A stretch of DNA of 44,475 bases from Desulfotignum sp. (GTDB lineage Bacteria; Desulfobacterota; Desulfobacteria; Desulfobacterales; Desulfobacteraceae). The DNA is taken from assembly GCA_011389555.1 (NCBI GenBank), contig JAABUD010000134.1, positions 1-44,475 on the forward strand, read 5' to 3'. Under the pieces are notes generated by a model. It saw only the letters and a list, made by a program, of their open reading frames with translations, searched no databases and had not been told where the DNA came from. Below are positions 8,183-18,000 of this stretch, one piece after another (position 1 is the stretch's first letter; each line of letters begins with the position of its first letter). The translations under genes and the position numbers were made by a program.

Positions 8183-9898
8183 ATGACCCCCAAAAACCAA
8201 TTACTGCAGGACCTGAACATCGGGTGCGGCAGGCCCCGGCCCGTGAAAGCCCCCACAGGCAGTCAGCTCCACTGCAAGGGCTGGTACCAGGAAGCGGCCC
8301 TGCGCATGCTGTGCAACAACCTGGACCCGGACAACGGGGAAAATCCGGATGAACTCATTGTGTATGGGGGACTGGGCAAGGCCGCCAGAAACTGGGACTG
8401 TTTCGATGCCATTGTCAGAACCCTGCTGGATCTGGAAAACGATGAAACCCTGCTGGTGCAGTCCGGCAAGCCCGTGGGGGTCCTGACCACCCACACTTCC
8501 GCCCCGAGGGTCCTCATTGCCAACGCCAACATCGTGCCCCACTGGGCCAACTGGGACTATTTCCATGAACTGGACAAAAAAGGCCTGATCATGTACGGCC
8601 AGATGACTGCCGGATCCTGGATCTATATCGGCACCCAGGGCATTTTACAGGGCACCTATGAAACCTTTGCCGCTCTGGGCCAGAAACATTTCAACGCGGA
8701 TCTGACCGGAAAAATCGTGGTCACTGCCGGCCTTGGGGGCATGGGCGGGGCCCAGCCGCTGTCCGTGACCATGGCCAACGGGGTGGCCATCTGTATCGAG
8801 ATCGATCCCTCCCGCATTGCCAAGCGCCTGGAAAAACGCTACCTGGATGTGGAAGCTGACGATCTCGATGCCGCCATTGCCATGGCCCGGCAGGCCGCAG
8901 ACGAGCGAAAACCCTTGTCCATCGGGCTGTGCGCCAATGTGGGAGATGTGCTGCCCGCCATGATAGACAAAGAATTTATTCCGGATGTGATCACGGACCA
9001 GACCAGTGCCCATGACGAGCTCAACGGGTATTTTCCCACGGGCATCTCTTTTGAAGAGGCCCTGAAACTGCGCAAATCCGATCCGGACACGTACAAGGAC
9101 ATGGCATTGGACACCATGGCGGGTCATGTCCGCGCCATTCTTGAAATGAAAGACAACGGTGCCATTGCCTTTGACTACGGCAACAACCTGCGGGCCCAGG
9201 CCATGAAAAAAGGGGTGGACAATGCCATGGACTATCCCGGGTTTGTACCGGCCTATATCCGGGATTTGTTCTGCAGAGGCGAAGGCCCGTTCCGGTGGGC
9301 GGCCCTGTCCGGGGACCCGGAAGACATCAAGGTGACCGATGACGCCCTGATGCAGCTGTTTCCGGAAAAAACCAAAATGATCAACTGGCTGAAAATGGCT
9401 CAGGAAAAAGTCGAACACATGGGTCTTCCCACCCGGATCTGCTGGCTGGGATATGGCGAGCGGGAAAAGGCGGGAAAACTGTTCAATGACCTGGTGCGCA
9501 CAGGAAAAGTCAAGGCACCCATCGTTATCGGCAGAGATCACCTGGACTGCGGATCCGTGGCATCGCCCTTCCGGGAGACCGAAGCCATGAAAGACGGGTC
9601 GGATGCCGTGGCGGACTGGGCCTTGCTCAACTGCATGACCAATGTGGCCTCCGGCGCCACCTGGGTGTCGTTCCATGACGGGGGCGGTGTGGGCATCGGG
9701 TATGCCCTGCATGCGGGCCAGGTCACGGTGGCCGACGGCACGGATGAAGCGGAAAACCGGGTCACCACGGTGCTGCGCAACGATCCGGGCACCGGCATCA
9801 TCCGGCATGCGGATGCCGGGTACAAAACCGCCACTGATGTGGCCAATGATAAAGGGGTCAAACTGCCCATGATCAATATGTATGGTGAGCCATCCTGA
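8183..9898 (+). CDS. hutU: Urocanate hydratase
   Basis: This 571-residue enzyme hydrates urocanate to 4-imidazolone-5-propionate using tightly bound NAD+. The family signature [13 protein letters not shown] for NAD binding is near residue 185, and [10 protein letters not shown] carries the conserved region with the catalytic cysteine. GGAGG lies 7-8 nt before the ATG at 8183. Length and sequence are typical, with no break. It starts the plus-strand half of the hut locus and precedes hutI by 176 bp, a gap filled by a large inverted repeat. Confidence 0.96.
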   Translation: MTPKNQLLQDLNIGCGRPRPVKAPTGSQLHCKGWYQEAALRMLCNNLDPDNGENPDELIVYGGLGKAARNWDCFDAIVRTLLDLENDETLLVQSGKPVGVLTTHTSAPRVLIANANIVPHWANWDYFHELDKKGLIMYGQMTAGSWIYIGTQGILQGTYETFAALGQKHFNADLTGKIVVTAGLGGMGGAQPLSVTMANGVAICIEIDPSRIAKRLEKRYLDVEADDLDAAIAMARQAADERKPLSIGLCANVGDVLPAMIDKEFIPDVITDQTSAHDELNGYFPTGISFEEALKLRKSDPDTYKDMALDTMAGHVRAILEMKDNGAIAFDYGNNLRAQAMKKGVDNAMDYPGFVPAYIRDLFCRGEGPFRWAALSGDPEDIKVTDDALMQLFPEKTKMINWLKMAQEKVEHMGLPTRICWLGYGEREKAGKLFNDLVRTGKVKAPIVIGRDHLDCGSVASPFRETEAMKDGSDAVADWALLNCMTNVASGATWVSFHDGGGVGIGYALHAGQVTVADGTDEAENRVTTVLRNDPGTGIIRHADAGYKTATDVANDKGVKLPMINMYGEPS

Positions 9899-9928
9899 TC
9901 GGGTGGCCGCATCTGTCTGAGGCAGGCC

Positions 9929-10002
9929 GCCCCCGGCGGTGTCCTGTGGCCGGCCCGAGATGGCGACATCTGACGATTCGGCCACAGGACATCGCCGGGG
10001 GC
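9929..10002 (+). repeat. 24-bp inverted repeat between hutU and hutI
   Basis: The arms 9929-9952 and 9979-10002 match over 24 bp with one mismatch (a possible G-U pair in RNA). The 26-nt loop contains a further small hairpin (AGATG and CATCT around GCGA). The GC-rich hairpin has no T-run after it, so it looks less like a terminator than an mRNA-processing or stabilising element, or a REP-like repeat. Confidence 0.8.
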
Positions 10003-10074
10003 TCGCACCTTACTGTTGCAAAACGCTCGAACACCGCTGCACCCATTATTTGAAATCCGGCAAAGGAGTGATCC

Positions 10075-11343
10075 ATGACCACTGTCCCTGACAACATAAA
10101 CCCGTTTCCTGAAACTATCGACCGGTGGTTCACAAACTGCCGGGTGGCCACCATGGCCGACGGTCAATACGGCATTATGGAAAATGCGGCCCTGGCAGTG
10201 TCGGGGGAAAAAATCGCCTGGATCGGGTCCATGGATGCCCTGCCCGATCCCCTCCCCGGCCCGGTCCGGAAGACAGACTGCAAAAACCGGTGGATCCTGC
10301 CCGGGTTTGTGGACTGCCACACCCACCTCATCTGGGCCGGTTCCCGGACAGAAGAGTTTGAAATGCGCCTGGCCGGGGCATCGTATGCCGATATAGCCAC
10401 GGCCGGGGGCGGTATTTTTTCCACGGTCAAAGCCACCCGGGCCGCTGATGAAGATACCCTGTTCGACCTGGCATCCCGGCGCCTGGCCCATTTTCTGGGC
10501 CAGGGCATCACCACGGTGGAAATCAAGTCCGGATACGGCCTGGACCCGGCATCGGAACTGAAAATGCTGGCCGTGGCCGGACGCTTGAAAGAGGCGTTTC
10601 CCCAGCATATCGAGGCCACGTTTTTAGGGGCCCATGCCCTGCCCCCGGAATTTGCCGGCCGCCCGGATGACTATATCCGACAGGTCATGGATGTGATGCT
10701 GCCGGAAGTGAAACATCAGGGCATTGCCACGGCCGTGGATGTGTTTTGTGAAAACATCGCTTTTTCCAGAAACCAGACCCGGCAGGTCTTTGAAAAAGCC
10801 AAAGATCTGGGGTTTGCCCTCAAGCTGCATGCCGAACAGCTGTCCGATTCCAGCGGCACGGCCCTGGCTGCTGAAATGGGGGCCTTGTCCTGCGATCACC
10901 TGGAATATTTGTCTGTGGACGGTGCAAAAAAAATGGCGGATCATGGCACAGTGGCCGTGCTGCTGCCCGGCGCGTTTCACTATCTGAAAGAAACCCGGGT
11001 GCCGCCGGTGGACGCTTTCCGGCAACAAACCATTCCCATGGCCGTGGCAACGGATCTCAATCCCGGGTCCAGCCCGGTGTTCAGCATGCTCCCGGTGCTC
11101 AACATGGCCTGTCTGCTGTTCAAGCTGACCTGTGAACAGGCCCTGGCCGGGGCCACCCTGCACGGGGCCGCGGCCCTGGGTCTGGCAGACCGCAAAGGCA
11201 GCCTGGCACCGGGCAAGGATGCGGATTTTGTGATCTGGGATGTGGACACGCCCGCGGATCTGTGCTATCTCACCGGTATCACACCATTGAAACAGGTGGT
11301 CATCGGGGGGAAAACCGTGTCTCCGGAAAATGAAAGGACTTGA
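10075..11343 (+). CDS. hutI: Imidazolonepropionase
   Basis: This 422-residue amidohydrolase opens the imidazolone ring to N-formimino-L-glutamate, the third Hut step. The metal-binding PGFVDCHTHLIWAG motif is near residue 80, EIKSGYGLD near 145, KLHAEQ near 260, and ATDLNPGSSP near 325. AAAGGAG precedes the ATG at 10075. The enzyme for the last step (formiminoglutamate hydrolysis or formimino transfer) is not in this window. Confidence 0.95.
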   Translation: MTTVPDNINPFPETIDRWFTNCRVATMADGQYGIMENAALAVSGEKIAWIGSMDALPDPLPGPVRKTDCKNRWILPGFVDCHTHLIWAGSRTEEFEMRLAGASYADIATAGGGIFSTVKATRAADEDTLFDLASRRLAHFLGQGITTVEIKSGYGLDPASELKMLAVAGRLKEAFPQHIEATFLGAHALPPEFAGRPDDYIRQVMDVMLPEVKHQGIATAVDVFCENIAFSRNQTRQVFEKAKDLGFALKLHAEQLSDSSGTALAAEMGALSCDHLEYLSVDGAKKMADHGTVAVLLPGAFHYLKETRVPPVDAFRQQTIPMAVATDLNPGSSPVFSMLPVLNMACLLFKLTCEQALAGATLHGAAALGLADRKGSLAPGKDADFVIWDVDTPADLCYLTGITPLKQVVIGGKTVSPENERT

Positions 11344-11386
11344 TTTCCCCCCAAAGACCCCTTTGACACATCGGAGAGGAGCAGAC

Positions 11387-12022
11387 ATGATGATCCACAA
11401 AGATCCTCTGGTGATTGCGGCTCTGGCCTCGGCACTTCTGGGAATTGTTTTTCTTGTGGCAACCCTCCGGTCCCTGAAAAAAAAGAGACCGGTCTCTCCG
11501 GCCCTGCATTTTGTGACCGCCCTGCTCATGATCTGCCTGTTCGCCCTGTTCGGCACCATCAGTATCGCCACCCGGGGATATATCGCTTTGACCACGGAAA
11601 CCCTGGCTGCGACCGTGGAAATCGAACCCATGGAAAAACAGCGGTTCACTGCGCGGTTCCACATGCCCGACGGCGAAAAAAAATCTTTTGTGCTGGCCGG
11701 GGACCAGCTGTATGTGGATGCCCACATACTCAAATGGAAGCCCATGGCCAATTTTCTGGGGCTGCACACCCTGTATGAACTGGACCGGGTTGCCGGCCGT
11801 TACGCCAGACTGGAACAGGAAACCTCCCGGGAACGCACCGTGTATGCCCTGTCCCGGGACAAATCTTTGGACCTGTTCGACCTGCGGCACCGGTTTGCGG
11901 CCCTGGCGTTTCTGGTGGATGCCGAGTATGGCTCCGCCACATTCATCACCGCTGACAAACCCTTGACCCTCAAAATCCTGGTATCCACCACCGGTCTTTT
12001 GATCCGAAAGAAGACGTCATGA
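11387..12022 (+). CDS. Conserved membrane protein with two N-terminal TM helices, coupled to the NRPS
   Basis: This 211-residue protein has two hydrophobic helices (about residues 8-27 and 42-62) separated by a basic loop, then a soluble domain with HILKWKPMANFLGLHTLYELDRVAGRY and VDAEYGSATF. I recall this pattern from a widespread family of unknown function, sometimes labelled 'cation/multidrug efflux pump', although it is far too small for an RND pump. The start ATG at 11387 follows GGAGAGGAG. It begins 43 bp after hutI and its stop overlaps the NRPS start (ATGA), so it is translationally coupled to the NRPS. Function unknown. Confidence 0.75.
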   Translation: MMIHKDPLVIAALASALLGIVFLVATLRSLKKKRPVSPALHFVTALLMICLFALFGTISIATRGYIALTTETLAATVEIEPMEKQRFTARFHMPDGEKKSFVLAGDQLYVDAHILKWKPMANFLGLHTLYELDRVAGRYARLEQETSRERTVYALSRDKSLDLFDLRHRFAALAFLVDAEYGSATFITADKPLTLKILVSTTGLLIRKKTS

Positions 12023-15000
12023 CCGGAAAATTGACCGCAACAGGATCGGTGACAAGTTCATGCCTCCACCCGCAGTTTTGTGCCATTGCCGGGCAGTTTC
12101 CGGAACAGCCTGCCGTGGTACAAGGCGACCGGGCGATTTCTTTCCAGCGACTGGACCGGGAATCCGACTGTCTGGCCATGGCACTGCAGTCCGGTGAAGA
12201 CATGTCCGGCAACACCGTGGCCATTTACATGCCTCCCGGCATCGGGTTTGTGATTGCCGCGCTGGGGATTCTCAAAACCGGGGCAGCCTATGTACCGCTG
12301 GATATCCATGATCCGGCCGAAAGAACCCGGAACATGGTCCACCAGATCCGTCCGGCACAGGTGATCACCCTGCCGGAGCAGGTGGACCGGCTCAGCCCGG
12401 AACTGGAAATTCCCGTAAAAATTTTGAAAACCGGGCAGGTAACACACCCGGAAGGATCGCCGGCACACGGCACCGGATCTATCCATAAAAAAGGGGCGAT
12501 ATCACCGCTGGTTCGGCCCTGTGATCCGGCATCCACCGCCTACATCATTCACACCTCCGGCTCAACCGGGATGCCCAAAGGCATTCCCATCACCCATCAG
12601 GCACTGGTCAACCTGCTGGCCGCGTTTGATCAACTGATGCCCATCGGCCCGAAGGACCGATGTTCCCTGTGGTCAGGCCTGAATTTCGATGTGTCGGTGT
12701 ATGAAATCTGGTCCGCCCTGGTATCCGGCGCCACCCTGTTCATTCCGGATGACCGGGTCCGGTTTGATGCACACGCCTTTTTTCAATGGCTCATTGACCA
12801 CCAGATCACCTCAACCTACATTCCGCCGTTCATGATCGCGGACCTGGCCAGGTCCCCCGTGTTTCCCGAAAGCCTGAAACGGATGCTGACCGGGGTATCT
12901 GCCATTCCGGCCCGATTGCTTCATGAGATCAAGCAGCGGCATCCGGATTTGTGTCTCATCAACGGATACGGCCCGGCCGAAGCCACTGTGTGCGCCACAT
13001 TGTACCCGGTACCGGACATGGTGCCGGAAACCGATATCGCTCCCATCGGCAAACCAGTACCCAACCTTGACATATGGGTACTGGACCCGGACGGACGGCC
13101 CGTTCCTCCGGGGGAAAAAGGGGAAATCTGCATTGCCGGCATCCAGGTGGCTGACCGATATGTAAATGATCCCGGACGCTCGGCCCAAAAGTTCGTCCCC
13201 CCCCCATTTTCCGATCGTTCAGTGAAAAAACCGGGCAACCGAATGTACAAAACCGGGGATTTGGGGATGTGGCTGCCAGACGGCAACCTGATCTTTTCCG
13301 GCCGGGCCGATTTCCAGATCAAATACAAAGGAATCCGCATCGAACCCGGGGAAATCGAGCAGGTGATCACCGCTTTTCCCGGCATCAGCCAGGCAGCGGT
13401 GGTGCTCAAAAAAAATATCGCCGGACATGACCAGCTGACAGCCTATGTCAATGCAGATCCCGACAAAACAAGGCTCATGCGGTTTCTGGCGGAAAAACTG
13501 CCCCGAACCCTGCTGCCGGATGTATTGATTTCCCTGCCGGCCCTGCCCCAGACCTCCCGGGGAAAAATCGACAGGGGTGCACTGATGGCCCGAGACGATC
13601 CCGCCCCCGGTTCAAAAACCCAAGATATCGATTCATCCTCCCCTTTTCTGACAGACCTGCAACAACAGGTGCTTCAAATCTGGGAACAGGTCCTGCAACA
13701 GAAAAATTTGTCTTTGAAAGCCCATTTTCTGCTGCTGGGGGGAGATTCCATTGCCGGGGTCAAACTCGTGTCCCGGATCAACCAGGCGTTCGGCACAACC
13801 CTGGCGCTCGATACGCTGTTCTCCCATCCGGTTCTTGAAGATTTTGCCGACCTTTTATCACAGGCCCTGCCAGGCGGACAGATGCCGGACCCACAGGGGT
13901 CAGACCGACAGGGGACAGACCGACCCCGGACCGACCTGGCAGATCCTTTTGCCCCCCCGCCCTCTTCCGGCCGTGTGGACAAGGATTGTTCCCCGACCCT
14001 GCCCCTTCTGGCGGACCAGTACCTGATCTGGGTCTTTGAAAAACTTCACCCGGGGACATCGGTCTATCATATCCCTCTGGTGTATGGCATCCGGGGACAC
14101 ATAGATCCGGCCCTCCTTGAACAGGCGGTGATGTCCGTGGCCCGGCAGCATCGCGCCCTGAACATGGTGGTTTACATGGCCGGCGATCATCCCTGCCAGA
14201 CGGTGCGAAACACTGAACCGGATTTCATCCATCAGACCCTGCCCGGCCCATTGCCGGAACACACCGGGTCTGACCTGGATCCCGATATCATGGAACCGCT
14301 TCTGAAACAGATCACCCGGCCCTTTGATCTGGAAGCCGGCCCGCTTTTCAGAACCGCTTTGTTCACCGATGACCCGGGCCGGGCCATCGTCTGTTTCGTG
14401 TTTCATCACATCATTTTCGACGGCTGGTCCGCCGGGTTGTTCATCCGGGAAATCAACCGGGTTTATGCCTGTTTGGCCGGCCGTTCCTCTTCCGACCCTG
14501 TCTCGACGATCCCGGCCCGGACCGGGATCGAATTTCCCGAATATGTGGCCCGGCAGCTGGAGACGGATGAACAGAACTGGGAACAGGCCCGCCCGTTTTT
14601 TGAATCCTATCTGACAAACCTGCCGCAAGCCGTCCAGGTCGAACCGGCGGATTTTGCCGCAGCCACGCACCCCATCCACATGGACGCTGACAGCCTCAAA
14701 GACATCAAATCGCTGGCTGCCGCGCATCATACCACACCCTTTGCAATCCTGCTGTTGTGTTTTCAGCTGACCCTGTTTGTTTTCAATGGACAAAAAGACC
14801 CGGTGACCGGCATTGCCCATGCCGGTCGCAATGACATGGACACGGAAGAAACCATCGGTTTTTTCATGAACACCCTGGTGGTCAGACATCACATCCGGAC
14901 CGACCGGTCTTTCAGTGACTTGCTGGCCCGGTTGAAAACCACCCTGAACCGGCTGATGCAGTATCAGCACATTCCTTTTTACCGAATCTCCCGATTCTGT

Positions 15001-18000
15001 CGCAAACAGGGACTAAACACCCCTTGTTTCAACACCCTGTTTCTTATGCAGACCATGGATCTGCCGGCAATGTCCATACCCGGGGCCCGATGCGAACGAC
15101 TGCTGATTCAGCCGCCCGACACCCACATGGATCTCACCCTGGAACTCTATGAACAGGAAAACCAGCTCAACGGATGGTTCAAATACCGCACCGCCGCCTT
15201 TTCCACCCAGGACCTGACAACACTTTCCCGGCAGTTCTCCAAAATAGTCTCCAATGGTTCAAAACAGCCGGATATCCCATTGGCCGAGGTTCTGGATACC
15301 GGCCGATTCACCATTTCACCCATGCAGCATGCCATGCTCATGGAAACGCTGCGGGCCCCCCAGGGCGCCGGCTGTTATGTGGAGCAGGTGGTGTTTGACA
15401 TGCATCGGGAAATCGACCTGGATCGATTTTCCGATGCATGGAAACGAATCATTGACTGCCACAGCACACTTTGCCTGGGCTTTGCCTGGGAAGGACTGGA
15501 CGCGCCCGGGCAATTCTTTGCCCCCCCGCCCGAGTTGACAATCGAATTCAATGACTGGAGCCGGTTTGCCGCGTTTGAAAAAAAAGAATACCTGGACATG
15601 TTTCTCAAGGCGGACCGGCGGCTGGGGTTTTCCCTGGACAAGCCCCCGCTTTTCAGGATTGCCCTGATAAAGACCGGCACCCGGCACTATACCTGTATCT
15701 GGAGTTTTCATCACTGCATTGCCGACGGCAGATCCATGGGGATCATTCTCAGGGATCTGTTCACGGCGTATCAGCATCCCGAAGCCCGGTTGAAAAAATC
15801 CGGATCATTCAAAACCTATATCAACTGGCTGGCCCACCTGTCCGATCAATCGGACAGGGCGTTCTGGACCCGCCAGCTCAAAGGGTTCACGTCTCCGATG
15901 GCGTTTCCTTTCCAGCGAAAGGAAAAAAACCGGCCGGAACCCAGGCGGCAGCAGCATGCCATCCCTTTGACCACCGGCCTTCACCAGATCTGCCTGTCGA
16001 CAGACACCACCCGAAAACTCAAACAGGCCTGCCGGAAACACCAGTTGACCCTGAACACATTTCTGATGGGAACCTGGGCCATTCTGCTCAGCCACTATAC
16101 CGGACGTAAGGATATTCTTTTCGGGGCCACGGTATCGGTACGTCATTTTATTCCGGACAGCCAGGAAAAAACCGGTCTGTATATCAACACCCTGCCGGTC
16201 CGGATTCAGATCGATCCGGAACAGTCCCTGGTGGATCTGGTGTCAGACATCCGGACAAACTGGGCACAGGTCCGCCGGTTCCAGCACATGCCACTGGCAA
16301 AAATTCAGGCATGCAGCCCGCTCCAGGGCAGTCAGCCCCTGTCTGAAATCTATTTCTCCTATGACTACCAGTCTCTGGACGAAGCAATGACCCCGTATAA
16401 ACCCGCCATGGCCTGCAAAGACATCGCTTTGCTGGAACGGACCCCGGCCGGCATTTTTCTCACGGTCCAGGGAACCGATGACTTGCATATCAGCATTGAA
16501 TACGATCAGCGGAAATTTGCCTCAGACACCATTGAACAGATCCTGTTCCATTTTCAAACCTGCCTGAATTCAGCGGCAGACACGCCCGAGGCCCGGCTCA
16601 CCGACCTGCCGGTACTCACCCGAAAAGAACAGGACCGGATCGCGGAAACGCTCAATACCCGGCAGAGATTCACCCGACCCAACAGCTGCATTCATCATCT
16701 GTTTGAAATCCAGGCATCTTTCAACCCGACCGTGACAGCGGTCATTGATCCCCGAAAACAGATCACCTACAGCCAGGTCAACACATCCGCCAACCAGACG
16801 GCCCATTTTCTGTTGTCCCGGGGGGCGGGGCCGGAAAAAAAAGTCCTGGTATTCATGCCCCGGACCGCCGACACCATCTCTTTGCTGCTGGGCATTCTGA
16901 AGTCCGGCTGCTGCTACATCCCCGTGGACGTCACATGTCCGGAAGAACGGCTCCGGCATATTCTCACGGATGCCGAACCCGACTTTATCGCCACCACCGC
17001 AAATTTGTGGAAAAAAATACCTGCAACCCATGCAGTTCCGATTGTCATGGACAGGGATCAGCCGGCGCTGGCCCAGATGCCGGAAACCAACCCGGAAACC
17101 CACGTGGCGCCGGAAAACGCCGCGTACATCATTTATACGTCGGGCTCCACCGGACTTCCCAAGGGGGTGGTCATCGAGCACGCATCCCTGACATCTTTCA
17201 CCAAAGCCGCTGCAGATCTGTATGAGATCCAGCCCGATGACCGGATCCTGCAATTTGCTTCCATCAGTTTTGACGCGTCCGTGGAAGAAATCTTTCCGGC
17301 CCTGTATTCCGGGGCATCTTTGGTCATCAAGCCCCGGGACATGGTCCAGACACCGGCGGAGTTCTTTTCCTATTGCGCCCGGGAGCAGATCACTGTTGTG
17401 GATTTGCCCACCGCTTACTGGCATATGCTCACCGACAGCCTGGAGACCCTGGAAATTCCCGACCGGTTGCGGCTGGTCATCATCGGTGGGGACGCAGCCG
17501 ACCCTGAACGGGTGGAGATGTGGCACCGGAATGCGCCGGATTTTGTCCGGCTGGTCAACACCTACGGCCCCACGGAAACCACTGTGGCCGTCACCTTTGC
17601 CGACCTGGATCAGGATACCGGGGAAACCGGCGAAGTCCCCATCGGCCGTCCGTTTCCCACCGTCAACCTGTGCATCCTCAACCATTTCAATCAGCCGTCT
17701 CCTTTCGGCGTTGCCGGTGAGCTGCATATCGGAGGTCCGCAAACGGCCCGGGGATACCTGAATCGCCCCGCATTGACAAAAGACCGGTTCGTTCCCGTTG
17801 CCTGTGCCGAACAAGACACCCTTTTCTTTAAAACCCGGGACCGGGCCATCCTCACCCCGCCCGGCCGGATCCTGTTCAAAGGACGAATGGACCGGCAGGT
17901 GAAAATCCGGGGATTCCGCGTGGAACCCGGCGAGATCGAAAAAACCGCCACCCTTTATCCCGGGGTGAAAGAATGTGCCGTCACCGTGGAAAAAACAGCC

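Noticed and set aside
8645-9985. Long minus-strand frame opposite hutU
   Set aside because: It mirrors hutU codons and has no ribosome site or recognisable domain.
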